A DNA stretch of 64,000 nucleotides from Flemingiibacterium sp045578725 (GTDB lineage: Bacteria; Bacillota; Clostridia; Oscillospirales; CAG-272), in the NCBI GenBank assembly GCA_045578725.1, contig JAZNKS010000019.1, positions 1-64,000 of the forward strand. The letters run 5' to 3'. The notes beneath the pieces were generated by a model. That model made no database searches. It was not told the origin of the DNA and worked only from the letters and a program-made list of their open reading frames with translations. The position numbers and the translations under genes are program-made. The stretch's first letter is position 1. The number at the start of each line of letters is the position of its first letter. Shown here piece by piece: positions 43,349 to 52,449 of this stretch.

Positions 43349-43831
43349 GTGAAGAACAAGAGAACACCCAGAAACATCGCCGCCGTGGTATCCGAAGCGC
43401 TGACACCGGTTATCAATGACCTGGGCTATTCGGTGTGGGACATCGAATATGTCAAGGAGGGCGCGGATTATTTCCTGCGCTTCACCATTGACCGGGAGGA
43501 AGGCATTTCGATCGAGGACTGCGAGAAGGTTCACCGCGCCATCGATCCGCTGCTGGATGAGCTGGATCCCATCGAGGATGCTTATCATCTTGAGGTTTCC
43601 TCTCCCGGAATCGAGCGGGACATCAAGGCGGATTGGCATTATGAGGTCTGCGAAGGACTCAAGGCCGAGCTGCGGCTGTATGCGCCGCTGGACGAATATC
43701 CGGGCAAGAAGGTATTTGTCGGCATTCTCGGTCCGGTCACGGACGGAGCTGTAATGCTGACGGCCGAGGACGGCGAGGTCCGGATCCCCCTTGCCTCGGT
43801 ATCCAAGGCGAAAACCGTATACGATTTTTGA
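43349..43831 (+). CDS. rimP: Ribosome maturation factor RimP
   Basis: RimP assists 30S subunit maturation. The 160-residue protein shows the family pattern: LGYSVWDIEYVKEG, LRFTIDREEGISIEDCEKVHRAIDP, and YHLEVSSPGIERDI. The GTG at 43349 is the likely start, with a GGAGTG site before it; the frame upstream is untranslated leader. It is first in the rimP-nusA-rnpM-ylxQ-infB operon typical of Bacillota. Confidence 0.95.
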   Translation: MKNKRTPRNIAAVVSEALTPVINDLGYSVWDIEYVKEGADYFLRFTIDREEGISIEDCEKVHRAIDPLLDELDPIEDAYHLEVSSPGIERDIKADWHYEVCEGLKAELRLYAPLDEYPGKKVFVGILGPVTDGAVMLTAEDGEVRIPLASVSKAKTVYDF

Positions 43832-43862
43832 ATGATTTTAGGAAAGGTTTGGTTGTAAAAAC

Positions 43863-44978
43863 ATGAATTCCGAGTTGTTTGACGCGCTGGAAGTGCTGGA
43901 AAAGGAAAAAGGCATTTCCACCGATTATATGCTGGAGCGTGTCGAAGCCGCGCTGATCAGCGCCTATAAGCGTGACCGCGACGGTCTTGTCAATGTGCGC
44001 GTGGAGATCAACAAAGCAAAGAAAGAAATCCATATGTACGAGCAGAAGACGGTTGTGGAGGAGGTTGTGGATCCCGATACCGAGATCACCCTTGCCGAAG
44101 CTGTCAAGGTAAGCCGCCGATATACCATCGGCAGCATCTGCGAAATTGAGCTGAAGCCCAAGAATTTCCGCCGCCTGTCCGCGCAGACCGCCAAGCAGGT
44201 TATCATTCAGGGCATCCGCGAGGCAGAGCGCTCCATGATGATCAAGGAATATGAGAGCAAGAAGGAAGAGATCATCACCGCTATCGTTGACAAGGTCGAT
44301 CCTGAAAACGAGGATGTACTGGTCGATACCGGAACAAGCAAGGTTTACCTCAAGAAGGCCGAGCAGATACCCGGCGAGCGCTTTGCTGTCGGCGAGCGCA
44401 TCAAGGTTTTTGTCACCGAGGTTATGAAGGAATCGCTCCGCGGTCCGCTGGTTTCGCTGTCCCGTGCAGCGGCCGGTCTGGTCAAGCGTCTGTTTGAATT
44501 GGAGATTCCCGAGATTCAGGACGGCACCGTTGTGATCATGAGCATCACGCGCGAGGCCGGCTCCCGTACGAAGATGGCGGTTATGAGCCGTGATGCGAAT
44601 GTGGATCCGATCGGCGCCTGCATTGGCAACAAGGGTATGCGTATCCAGAATATCGTCAACGAGCTTCGCGGCGAGAAGATCGATATCGTCAAGTACAGTG
44701 AGGATCCGGCCGAATACATTGCCGCTGCTCTTTCGCCGGCCAATGTCAAGGAAGTCATTATTGACAGCGAAAAGTCCTGCCGCGTAGTGGTCGCGGAGGA
44801 TCAGCTCTCGCTGGCAATCGGTAAGGAGGGTCAGAATGCCCGCCTGGCCGCTCGCCTGACCGGCTTCAAGATCGACATCAAGACCCGTGCAGCGCTGGAA
44901 GAGGAAGAGGCCGCCAAGCAGGCCATCATGGATGCTGCCGAGGAAGAATCGGCTTCGGAGCCGGATGAAACCGTCTGA
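43863..44978 (+). CDS. nusA: Transcription termination/antitermination protein NusA
   Basis: NusA binds RNA polymerase and nascent RNA to control pausing, termination and antitermination. An N-terminal polymerase-binding domain (about 1-125) is followed by S1 (about 135-200) and two KH domains (GACIGNKGMRIQNIVNELRGEKID near 257 and LAIGKEGQNARLAARLTG near 320). A short acidic tail ends the protein. 371 residues, the normal Bacillota form without the C-terminal acidic repeats of E. coli. Confidence 0.97.
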   Translation: MNSELFDALEVLEKEKGISTDYMLERVEAALISAYKRDRDGLVNVRVEINKAKKEIHMYEQKTVVEEVVDPDTEITLAEAVKVSRRYTIGSICEIELKPKNFRRLSAQTAKQVIIQGIREAERSMMIKEYESKKEEIITAIVDKVDPENEDVLVDTGTSKVYLKKAEQIPGERFAVGERIKVFVTEVMKESLRGPLVSLSRAAAGLVKRLFELEIPEIQDGTVVIMSITREAGSRTKMAVMSRDANVDPIGACIGNKGMRIQNIVNELRGEKIDIVKYSEDPAEYIAAALSPANVKEVIIDSEKSCRVVVAEDQLSLAIGKEGQNARLAARLTGFKIDIKTRAALEEEEAAKQAIMDAAEEESASEPDETV

Positions 44979-45089
44979 CCGAACGCCATGGTTCAGACCG
45001 TAAGAAGATCCCCACACAGATAAGAAGCTGTCCTTCGGCGGAAGAAAAACTCCGTGTCGGACAGTCATTATACAGGAGGAAACAGTATT

Positions 45090-45380
45090 TTGCAGGAAAA
45101 CAAGCAGGCAAAACCAAAGAAGAAGATTCCCGAACGCAAGTGTCTGGGATGCGGCGAATCCAAGCCGAAGCCGGAGCTGGCACGGGTTGTGCGCGCACCG
45201 GACGGAAGCGTATCGCTGGATCTGACCGGACGGAAGTCGGGGCGCGGTGCCTATGTGTGTCCGAAGGCGGAATGCCTGAAAAAGGCACGCCGCCGTAAGT
45301 CGCTGGAACGCAGTCTGGAGGTCGAAATCCCCGAGGATGTGTTCGATGCGCTGGAACAGGAGCTGGCCGGACATGAGTGA
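45090..45380 (+). CDS. rnpM: RNase P modulator RnpM (YlxR)
   Basis: This is a small basic protein of the YlxR family, shown in Bacillus to bind and modulate RNase P. The hallmark block is PERKCLGCGESKPKPELARVV at about residues 12-32, then GRGAYVCPKAEC near 54-65. TTG at 45090 is the probable start: AGGAGG lies 10 bases before it, while the upstream in-frame GTG at 45054 lacks a site. 96 residues. It overlaps ylxQ by 8 bases. Confidence 0.9.
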   Translation: MQENKQAKPKKKIPERKCLGCGESKPKPELARVVRAPDGSVSLDLTGRKSGRGAYVCPKAECLKKARRRKSLERSLEVEIPEDVFDALEQELAGHE

Positions 45381-45735
45381 AACGCGGGATGAAATCTTCG
45401 AGGGCTTCCATGTGCTGAAGCCCGGAAGTGAACAAAAGCTGCTTGGGCTGCTCGGATTTGCAGCCAGAGCAAGACGGCTGGTCTGCGGCACGGATCTTTG
45501 CCGCGATGCCATTCGTCAGGGACGGGTGCCGCTGGTTCTGGCGGCGTCGGATGCTTCCGACAATACCGTCAAGCGCATCACAGATGCCTGCAAATATTAT
45601 CAGACCGATTTCTGCCGGGTTCCGGTCACATCCGATGTACTGGCAGCCAGAATCGGCAAAACCTCCGCAATCGCGGTGATCGGTGTAACCGATATGAATT
45701 TTGTGTCGGGGATTACCGCCCTGTTCGATGCGTGA
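45373..45735 (+). CDS. ylxQ: L7Ae-family RNA-binding protein YlxQ
   Basis: This is a small L7Ae/L30e-like protein known to bind kink-turn-type RNA. The core is KLLGLLGFAARARRLVCG, PLVLAASDASDNTVKRI, and GKTSAIAVIGVTDMNF, which match the family. ATG 45373 lies inside the end of rnpM. 120 residues. It is slightly longer at the N-terminus than usual. Its position between rnpM and infB is the standard one. Confidence 0.92.
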   Translation: MSETRDEIFEGFHVLKPGSEQKLLGLLGFAARARRLVCGTDLCRDAIRQGRVPLVLAASDASDNTVKRITDACKYYQTDFCRVPVTSDVLAARIGKTSAIAVIGVTDMNFVSGITALFDA

Positions 45736-45788
45736 GAATTCGCGCAGCAATCAAGATAGAACCGTACCGAAAGGATGAACATTACAAT

Positions 45789-48700
45789 ATGGCAGCGAAC
45801 CAAAAAAATCAGACGCGCATCAGCAATCTGGCAAAGGATCTGGAGCTGAAGAATAAAGATGTTCTGGATGTGTTGGCCAGTGTCGGCATCGAAGGCAAGT
45901 CGCATTCGGCTACGCTGGATCCCGAGGAATTCAACCTTGTGATGGATGCCCTCACCAGTCAGAGTCAGATCGACAGCATGGACGATTATCTGGACGGTAA
46001 GAAGACCATCCGGACCCGTCAGGCGGAGAAGCCGAAGAAGGATCAGCCGGCCGAGCCGGTAAAGGCAGAAGAAAGCAAGCCGGAAGTCAAGGCAGAAGCA
46101 CCTAAGGCGGAAGCGCCCAAGGCAGAAGCGCCCAAGGCAGAAGCACCTAAGGCGGAAGCGCCCAAGGCAGAAGCGCCCAAGGCAGAAGCGCCTAAGGCAG
46201 AAGCGCCCAAGGCAGAAGCGCCTAAGGCAGAAGCACCTAAGGCAGAAGCACCCAAGGGAGAAGCACCCAAGGCAGAAGCACCTGCCGCAGCTCCCAAGGC
46301 TGAAGATGCACCCCGTGTTTCGAATGACCGCCCCTTCAACCGCGATGGCAATCGGCCCCAGGGCGACCGTCCCTTCAACCGCGACGGCAATCGTCCGCAG
46401 GGCGACAGGCCCTTCAACCGTGATGGCAATCGTCCGCAGGGCGACAGGCCCCAGGGCGACAGGCCCCAGGGCGACAGGCCCCAGGGCGACCGACCGTTCA
46501 ACCGCGATGGCAACCGTCCGCAGGGCGACCGTCCCTTTAATCGCGATGGCAATCACCCGCAGGGTGACAGACCGTTCAACCGCGATGGTCAGCAACCGCA
46601 GGGCGATAGGCCCTTCAATCGTGACGGCCAGCGTCCTCAGGGCGACCGCCCGTTCAATCGTGACGGCCAGCGCCCGCAGGGTGACCGCCCGTTCAACCGC
46701 GATGGCCAGCGTCCGCAGGGCGACCGCCCGTTTAACCGGGATGGCCAGCAGGGCGGCTTCAATAACCGCGACGGCGGCATGAGGGATAAGGATTTCGGAA
46801 ATCAGCGCCAGTCCGCGCCCAAGCCGAAGCCCGTTCACACCTACACCCGCGGCCAGAATGCACCGAAGAACCCGGGCGAGAGCCGCGTTGTGGATACCCG
46901 AACCTCCACGGTCAATCTGGAGAAATACGATGAGCGTCTGGAGAACTTCGTTCCGGAATCCAGCAAGGATGTCCGCGGCGAGAAGCAGAAGCTCAAGAAG
47001 CAGAATACCCGCGATTATCAGAGCCAGCGCGAAAAAGAGCGCATGGCGATGGAAAAGCTGCGCAAGCAGGGTATCGAAAAGGCGAAGAAGCAGCCGCTTC
47101 AGATCACGGTTCCCGACGAAATTACCGTCGGCGAGCTGGCATCCCGTCTGAAGATGACTGCCGGCGAGGTCATCAAGAAGCTGATGGGCCTTGGCGTTAT
47201 GGCAACGGTCAACGAAGTGATCGACTACGATACCGCTTATCTGGTGGCCGATGAGCTCGGTGCGAAGGTAACGCGCGAAGTGGTTGTCACGATCGAGGAA
47301 AAGCTGTTTGACGAAGCCGAGGATGCGGCAGAGGATCTGGTACCGCGCAGCCCGGTAGTCTGTGTCATGGGTCACGTTGACCACGGTAAGACTTCGCTGC
47401 TGGATGCCATCCGCCACACCAATGTTACCTCCGGTGAGCCCGGCGGTATTACGCAGGCAATCGGTGCTTACCGTGTCCGCATCAATGACCGCGACATCAC
47501 CTTCCTCGACACCCCCGGCCACGAAGCTTTCACGGCCATGCGTGCCCGCGGTGCCAAGTCCACCGATATTGCCATTCTCGTTGTTGCTGCCGATGACGGC
47601 ATCATGCCGCAGACGGTTGAGGCAATCAACCATGCCAAGGCCGCCGGCATCGACATCGTTGTTGCCATCAACAAGATGGATAAACCCACCGCCAATCCCG
47701 ACAATGTCAAGCAGGAGCTGACCAAATATAACCTTGTTCCCGAAGAATGGGGCGGCGATGTCATCTGCGTTCCCGTATCGGCCCTCACGAAGATGGGTAT
47801 CGATGATCTGCTGGAGAACGTACTGCTTGTTGCGGATATGAAGGAAATGAAGGCCAATCCGAACCGCCGCGCCAAGGGTCTGATCCTTGAGGCGAAGCTG
47901 GATAAGGGCCGCGGACCTGTTGCAACGGTACTCGTACAGAACGGTACGCTGAAGACCGGCGATATCGTCATCGCAGGTACCGCAGTCGGACGTGTCCGCG
48001 CCATGACCGACGATAAGGGCAGAACCGTCAAGACGGCAGGCCCCTCCGTACCGGTGGAAATCATCGGTCTTGCCGAGGTGCCGGAATCCGGCGACGAGTT
48101 CGCAGCGGTTGAAGATGAGCGTATGGCCCGTGAGCTGGCCGAGCAGCGCCGCGAAAAGAGCAAGGAAGAGCAGTTCAAGGCCAATGCAAAGGTCAACCTC
48201 AACGATCTGTTTGCGCAGATTTCCGAGGGCGTCAAGGATCTGAATATCATTGTCAAGGCCGATGTCGGCGGCTCTGCGGAGGCCGTCAAGCAGTCGCTTG
48301 TCAAGCTGTCCAACGAAGAAGTCCGTGTCAATATCATTCATACCGCTGTCGGCGGCATCACCGAAGGCGATGTCATGCTGGCATCCGCATCCAATGCGCT
48401 GATTGTCGGCTTCAATGTACGTCCTGACAAGACTGCCATCGATAAGGCGGAGAAGGAAACGGTTGAAATCCGTACCTACCGCATCATCTATGAGTGCATC
48501 GAGGAAATCGAGGCCGCGATGAAGGGTATGCTGGCACCGAAGTTCAAGGAGAGCGTCATCGGTCATGCCGAGGTGCGCCAGACGATTCACGTTCCCAATG
48601 TCGGAACGATCGCCGGCTCCTATGTTCAGGACGGCAAGGTATCGCGCAATGCACAGATCCGCGTAGTCCGCGACGGTGTTGTGATCTTCGAAGACAAGAT

Positions 48701-48839
48701 TTCCTCGCTGAAGCGCTTCAAGGACGATGCCAAGGAAGTCATGCAGGGCTTCGAGTGCGGTATCGGTCTGGATCGGTTCAACGACATCAAGGAAGGCGAC
48801 ATTCTGGAAGCCTTCATCATGGAAGAAATCAAACAGTAA
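45789..48839 (+). CDS. infB: Translation initiation factor IF-2 with repeat-rich N-terminus
   Basis: IF-2 is the GTPase that brings initiator tRNA to the ribosome. The N-terminal IF2_N domain (RISNLAKDLELKNKDVLDVL) is followed by a long disordered part with two repeat tracts: 12 copies of APKAE (residues about 104-163) and ten copies of DRPFNRDG (about 180-323). A second IF2_N domain (GELASRLKMTAGEVIKKLMG) follows, then the G domain with GHVDHGKT at 528-535, DTPGHE and NKMD, and the C-terminal tRNA-binding domains. 1016 residues, longer than the roughly 700-900 of most Bacillota. It ends at a terminator. Confidence 0.96.
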   Translation: MAANQKNQTRISNLAKDLELKNKDVLDVLASVGIEGKSHSATLDPEEFNLVMDALTSQSQIDSMDDYLDGKKTIRTRQAEKPKKDQPAEPVKAEESKPEVKAEAPKAEAPKAEAPKAEAPKAEAPKAEAPKAEAPKAEAPKAEAPKAEAPKAEAPKGEAPKAEAPAAAPKAEDAPRVSNDRPFNRDGNRPQGDRPFNRDGNRPQGDRPFNRDGNRPQGDRPQGDRPQGDRPQGDRPFNRDGNRPQGDRPFNRDGNHPQGDRPFNRDGQQPQGDRPFNRDGQRPQGDRPFNRDGQRPQGDRPFNRDGQRPQGDRPFNRDGQQGGFNNRDGGMRDKDFGNQRQSAPKPKPVHTYTRGQNAPKNPGESRVVDTRTSTVNLEKYDERLENFVPESSKDVRGEKQKLKKQNTRDYQSQREKERMAMEKLRKQGIEKAKKQPLQITVPDEITVGELASRLKMTAGEVIKKLMGLGVMATVNEVIDYDTAYLVADELGAKVTREVVVTIEEKLFDEAEDAAEDLVPRSPVVCVMGHVDHGKTSLLDAIRHTNVTSGEPGGITQAIGAYRVRINDRDITFLDTPGHEAFTAMRARGAKSTDIAILVVAADDGIMPQTVEAINHAKAAGIDIVVAINKMDKPTANPDNVKQELTKYNLVPEEWGGDVICVPVSALTKMGIDDLLENVLLVADMKEMKANPNRRAKGLILEAKLDKGRGPVATVLVQNGTLKTGDIVIAGTAVGRVRAMTDDKGRTVKTAGPSVPVEIIGLAEVPESGDEFAAVEDERMARELAEQRREKSKEEQFKANAKVNLNDLFAQISEGVKDLNIIVKADVGGSAEAVKQSLVKLSNEEVRVNIIHTAVGGITEGDVMLASASNALIVGFNVRPDKTAIDKAEKETVEIRTYRIIYECIEEIEAAMKGMLAPKFKESVIGHAEVRQTIHVPNVGTIAGSYVQDGKVSRNAQIRVVRDGVVIFEDKISSLKRFKDDAKEVMQGFECGIGLDRFNDIKEGDILEAFIMEEIKQ
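46098..46277 (+). repeat. 15-base tandem repeat in infB, 12 copies
   Basis: Twelve consecutive 15-base units encode APKAE (unit 11 has Gly in place of the last Ala). Copies differ only at a few third positions (GCA/GCG, CCT/CCC), which suggests recent expansion by slippage or unequal crossover. The length could vary between strains. Confidence 0.95.
46326..46757 (+). repeat. 36-39-base tandem repeat in infB, ten copies
   Basis: Ten copies of DRPFNRDG joined mostly by NRPQG or QRPQG linkers, with a short DRPQG triplet inserted after the third copy. The tract is rich in Arg, Asp, Asn, Gln and Gly, with regularly spaced Phe, and is predicted to be disordered. Confidence 0.93.
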
Positions 48840-48845
48840 AGTGGG

Positions 48846-48886
48846 AAGGGAGGTGCTGTGGAATTGAACTGCAGTACCTCCCTTTT
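48846..48886 (+). terminator. Terminator of infB
   Basis: A 13-position stem (48846-48858/48872-48884, one G-T pair) followed by TTTT closes the rimP-infB operon, 23 bases before the next gene. Confidence 0.88.
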
Positions 48887-48908
48887 GCTTCTCTTGGAGG
48901 AAGAAAAG

Positions 48909-50210
48909 GTGAAGATAACCTATCAAAAGGAGATAGCGGTCAAATACACGGCGGATGCGGTGATCGTAGGCGGTGGACCGGCCGGGATTGCTGCTGCCAT
49001 TATGTGCGCGCGATGTCTTCCGGATCCGTCACGGGTTCTGCTTCTTGAGCAGTCCGGTACATTCGGAGGGGCCAGTACTCTGGCAATGGTGCCGGAAATC
49101 ATGAACTTCGATGATGGGGTGAATTTTCTTTCCGGCGGAATCGGACGGGAGATTCACGACGCGCTGTTTGGCGAAGTGCACAGCGGACGGAAATGGCACA
49201 CCGTGCGTACCGAGCAGCTGAAGAACCTGTATGACCGCATAATTGTCGAATCCGGCATCACATTCCGCTTTTATACTCGTGTCTGCGATGTGATAACCGG
49301 GGACGGCGGTGTGAAATATGCGATTCTCTCCGACCCGGAAGGCGTATCCGCTGTTCAGGCGGGGTGTTTTATCGACTGTACCGGAAGTGGAAGCTTCTGC
49401 GCGTTGGCCGGCGCGGACTGCAGCTACGGTGACAGCGAAGGCAGGACAATGCCAGCTACCCTCTGCAGTATCTGGGGCGGCGTGGATTTTGCAAATCTGA
49501 GGGGACAGCAGGAGAATCTGGGCCGGGCATACGCCGATGGTGTTTTTTCGCAGTACGATATGCTCCTTCCCGGCATCAAGAGCACCTTCCCAGAGGTCGG
49601 TGTAGGCGGCGGTAATATCGGCCATTGCTATAATGTGGATGACCGTGACAGCGTATCTCTGACGGATGCGATGATAAAAGGACGCCGGATCCTCGCCGAA
49701 TACGAAACCTATTACCGGCAGTATGTCGGGGGATGTGAGCGCGCTGTGCTGATGAATACCGCAAATATGCTCGGCGTGCGGGAATCCCGACGGGTCCGCT
49801 GTGTCTATGAACTGAAGGCGGACGATTTTTGGGGCGGGACGTTTGAGGATGAAATCGGCCGTTATTCCTACCCCATTGATATTCATCCGATGACAGCGGA
49901 TGCCGAAGGAATGCGGCAGTTTGCACACGATGTGAACATTGCCCACGGCGATGGGGAATCCTACAGCATTCCATACCGGTGTCTGGTGCCCGTGAGCCTT
50001 GACAATGTTTTCGTCGCCGGCCGCTGTATCGGCAGCGACCGGGCGATGCAGGCATCGGTACGGGTTATCCCCTGCTGTTATATCACCGGCCAGGCCGCCG
50101 GTGCCGCCGCCGCGGTCTGCATCGCTGACGGCTGCAGCAACAAGACGGTCGATACCGAAAAAATCCGTCGTCTGCTGATCCGGCACGGCGCGTATATTAC
50201 CAATGCATAA
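48909..50210 (+). CDS. FAD-dependent oxidoreductase (FAD_oxidored family)
   Basis: The 433-residue protein has an N-terminal FAD-binding motif GGGPAGIAAA at residues 21-30, a GGASTLAMVPEIMNF loop, a DCTGSGSFCALAGAD segment and a C-terminal VFVAGRCIGSD and GQAAGAAAAV pair. These are the pattern of the fumarate-reductase-like FAD_oxidored (DUF/PF12831) family, often found in polysaccharide utilisation regions. The GTG start at 48909 follows GGAGGAAG. No promoter is seen between the infB terminator and this gene, so it may depend on read-through. Substrate unknown. Confidence 0.85.
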   Translation: MKITYQKEIAVKYTADAVIVGGGPAGIAAAIMCARCLPDPSRVLLLEQSGTFGGASTLAMVPEIMNFDDGVNFLSGGIGREIHDALFGEVHSGRKWHTVRTEQLKNLYDRIIVESGITFRFYTRVCDVITGDGGVKYAILSDPEGVSAVQAGCFIDCTGSGSFCALAGADCSYGDSEGRTMPATLCSIWGGVDFANLRGQQENLGRAYADGVFSQYDMLLPGIKSTFPEVGVGGGNIGHCYNVDDRDSVSLTDAMIKGRRILAEYETYYRQYVGGCERAVLMNTANMLGVRESRRVRCVYELKADDFWGGTFEDEIGRYSYPIDIHPMTADAEGMRQFAHDVNIAHGDGESYSIPYRCLVPVSLDNVFVAGRCIGSDRAMQASVRVIPCCYITGQAAGAAAAVCIADGCSNKTVDTEKIRRLLIRHGAYITNA

Positions 50211-50219
50211 AAAAGAGGC

Positions 50220-50257
50220 GCTGCTGCAAGTGAAAACTTGCAGCAGCATTTGTTTTT
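50220..50257 (+). terminator. Terminator of the FAD oxidoreductase gene
   Basis: A perfect 12-bp stem (50220-50231/50236-50247) with a GAAA loop and then ATTTGTTTTT. Confidence 0.92.
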
Positions 50258-50290
50258 GTGTGAAAGTTTATTTTACGGAGAAATTGGGAT

Positions 50291-50317
50291 GACCAGCCCT
50301 TATTCCCCCGGCTGGTC
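50291..50317 (-). terminator. Stem-loop after the AraC-type gene
   Basis: GACCAGCC (50291-50298) pairs with GGCTGGTC (50310-50317) 13 bases past the stop. The T-tract on the minus strand is weak. Confidence 0.55.
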
Positions 50318-50329
50318 GCTCCGTGTCGG

Positions 50330-51157
50330 TTATATTCCGATTTGTGAAATTTGCTTATTAATCAGATCCGAAATATATTCGCGCGGCGTTCGCTGCATGA
50401 ATTTCTTGAATACCTTGGAAAAATACATCACATCCCGATAGCCGCTTGCAGCTGCAATATCATACAGATTGCGTTCGCCGTCGCCGATCAGCCGCAGGGC
50501 GTGCTGAACACGCAGACGATTGACATAGGTGCTCCAGTTGATGTTCATTTTTGTCTTGAACAGATGTGACAGGTATTTGTCTGTGTAGGCATAAATATCC
50601 GCAATCTGCTTCAATGAAAGATTCGGGTCGGTATAGTGGTTGTCAATGTAATTCACAATGCTTTCCAGAGAATCTCCCGCGCCGGTTTTCGCCGCGGTGC
50701 CGTCTGCTCCCGCAAGATAGGACAGCGTATAGAGCATGACGCTCTCCGCCAGCAGATTCGCATTCTGCGGATTGATGCGCTGGATTGCATTTCGCCAGAA
50801 GGGAATGACGCCGTCAAAACCGCTGTATGTCGGGCTTTGAACCGTGATGCCCGATTCGGTTATTAGCTCTGTGCCCCGTGTGCCCATGAAGCTGATATAC
50901 ATATAGGTCAGATTCCCGCCGTCTGCAATTTCATAGGTTGTCCCCGGAAAGGTGAAAAACAGCGTCCCGACAGCCAGAGGATGCTCGCCGCCGGCAATGC
51001 GCAGGGTGCCGGTACCGCGGATGACGAGATACATATAGTAGAGCGGCTGTATGAATGGCTGCTTCAGGCGGCGCAGCTCCGTTTCATAGACAAAATGGAT
51101 GAGCCGCAGATGATCACCGCTCTTTTTGGCGGGAATAAAGTTGCAGATGCTGTTCAT
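50330..51157 (-). CDS. AraC family transcriptional regulator
   Basis: The 275-residue protein has an N-terminal cupin-like sensing domain (about 20-150, with YLVIRGTGTLRIAGGEHPL and FTFPGTTYEI) and two C-terminal helix-turn-helix units, NLSLKQIADIYAYTDKYLSHLFKTK and NLYDIAAASGYRDVMYFSKVFKKF, ending in the typical TPREY. It is divergent from the Gfo/Idh and binding-protein genes at 51343-53892 and probably activates them in response to a sugar. Promoters for both directions lie in the shared 185-base gap. Confidence 0.92.
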   Translation of the reverse strand: MNSICNFIPAKKSGDHLRLIHFVYETELRRLKQPFIQPLYYMYLVIRGTGTLRIAGGEHPLAVGTLFFTFPGTTYEIADGGNLTYMYISFMGTRGTELITESGITVQSPTYSGFDGVIPFWRNAIQRINPQNANLLAESVMLYTLSYLAGADGTAAKTGAGDSLESIVNYIDNHYTDPNLSLKQIADIYAYTDKYLSHLFKTKMNINWSTYVNRLRVQHALRLIGDGERNLYDIAAASGYRDVMYFSKVFKKFMQRTPREYISDLINKQISQIGI

Positions 51158-51192
51158 ATTTCGTCGCCTTTCCGTGCCGATTTCCTGCCATT

Positions 51193-51221
51193 ATTATATC
51201 GCAAACACCGCCAAAAAGCAA
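51193..51221 (-). promoter_or_regulatory. Promoter of the AraC-type gene
   Basis: On the minus strand TTGCTT (51216-51221) and TATAAT (51193-51198) have a 17-base spacer. Next to it, AATTC-ATG-GAATT (51223-51235) is a 5-3-5 inverted repeat between the divergent promoters and may be an operator. Confidence 0.75.
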
Positions 51222-51262
51222 GAATTCATGGAATTTTTGCATAGATAAGCGGGATTTGTCCA

Positions 51263-51291
51263 TTGAATTTGCAGGTGTGTGATGCTAAAAT
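51263..51291 (+). promoter_or_regulatory. Promoter of the Gfo/Idh-binding protein operon
   Basis: TTGAAT at 51263-51268 and TAAAAT at 51286-51291 with a 17-base spacer: somewhat weaker than consensus, in keeping with activator control. Confidence 0.75.
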
Positions 51292-51342
51292 ATAAATACA
51301 CCGCATTACCCGGTGAATCGCAAAATAAAGGAGATCGATTAT

Positions 51343-52440
51343 ATGAAGAATAAAATCATCCGCTATGGTGTAATCGGACTCGGGCGCGGCAGCAGTGTGG
51401 CAAATGCCTGTAAGCATCCGCAGTCCAGGCTGGTAGCAATCTGTGATCACAATCCGGAAAAGATGGCCGCGGGAAAGCAGATGCTCGAAAATGCCGGGCA
51501 TCACGATTTACTGTGCTATGACGATGTTGATGAGATGCTCGCAAAGTCGGATATGGATGCCGTCATTGTTGCCACGGATGCCATCTATCATGTTCCGATT
51601 GTCAGAAAGGTGATGGAAGCCGGCAAGCACGTGCTCAGCGAAATCCCCTCCATCAATTCGGTGGAGGAAGCCTATGAGCTTCGCGCGATCACCAACGCCC
51701 ATCCGGAGCTTATCTATATGGCGGCGGAAAACTGCTGCTACTGGGCTTTTATCGAAACGTGGAGGCAGATGCACAAAGCGGGGGATTTCGGCGATATTGT
51801 CTATGCCGAGGGAGAATACCTTCATGCCAAAGACCCGGAGCAATTCTCGCCGGATAATTATCCCAAGGGGCATTGGCGCACAACCAATCCCGCCATCAAA
51901 TACTTAACCCATGAGCTGGGGCCGCTGCTTTACATCATGGATGACCGCTGTGTCAGCGTGAGCTGCTACGAGCCGGATATCCTCTACAACCCCTATTTCC
52001 CGGATATCAAAGCCGTCGGTGCCGCGCTGTTCAAAACGGCAAAGGGCGCGGTCATCCGCATCCTCGTCAGCTTTGGCGCTTATACCAGCTATGACCACAA
52101 CTTCCGCATTATGGGAACCCGCGGCAGCATCATGACCGACCCGATGACCGTTGTGGACAACGCCCATTCCTTTGCCAATCTTGCCAGCATTCCCGGTACC
52201 TTCTCAAACAAAATCGACATCCCCGTAACCACCGCCTATAGAGATGAACACGGCAAAGCGAAAGGCTTTGGGCACGGAGGTGCGGATTCCGTTATGGGAT
52301 GCGATTTCATCACATGTATTCTTGAGGGCAGACGCCCGGTTCTGGACGTGGATTTTGCAATCAGGATGTCTTTGCCCGGTATTCTTGCGCATGAATCAGC
52401 GATTAATGGCGGCGCGGCGATTGAAATTCCGGAAATTTAG
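51343..52440 (+). CDS. Gfo/Idh/MocA family oxidoreductase
   Basis: This is an NAD(P)-dependent sugar-type dehydrogenase of 365 residues. The Rossmann motif is GVIGLGRGSS, and HVLSEIPSINSVEEA replaces the usual EKP motif with EIP, so the conserved Lys is absent. The HELGPLLYIMDD segment lies where the active-site His is expected. The ATG at 51343 follows AAGGAG by 10 bases. It ends in TAG, the only TAG-terminated gene I noted in this window, and the binding-protein gene starts nine bases later. The AraC-type regulator is divergent. The Lys-to-Ile change suggests altered catalysis or a diverged subfamily. Confidence 0.85.
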   Translation: MKNKIIRYGVIGLGRGSSVANACKHPQSRLVAICDHNPEKMAAGKQMLENAGHHDLLCYDDVDEMLAKSDMDAVIVATDAIYHVPIVRKVMEAGKHVLSEIPSINSVEEAYELRAITNAHPELIYMAAENCCYWAFIETWRQMHKAGDFGDIVYAEGEYLHAKDPEQFSPDNYPKGHWRTTNPAIKYLTHELGPLLYIMDDRCVSVSCYEPDILYNPYFPDIKAVGAALFKTAKGAVIRILVSFGAYTSYDHNFRIMGTRGSIMTDPMTVVDNAHSFANLASIPGTFSNKIDIPVTTAYRDEHGKAKGFGHGGADSVMGCDFITCILEGRRPVLDVDFAIRMSLPGILAHESAINGGAAIEIPEI

Positions 52441-52449
52441 GAGGAATAA

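Noticed and set aside
46098..46757. Possible CRISPR-like array because of regular repeats
   Set aside because: The units are in-frame coding repeats of 15 and about 39 bases without unique spacers.
45600..48926. A 1108-residue open frame on the minus strand opposite infB
   Set aside because: It is a shadow caused by GC-rich third positions and the repeat tracts; it shows no domain, while the plus strand encodes a full IF-2.
52438..52440. TAG read as a sense codon (recoding) to explain the topA amber
   Set aside because: Reading through would add only two residues before TAA at 52447, so this site is not informative, but no other core gene has an internal TAG, which speaks against recoding.
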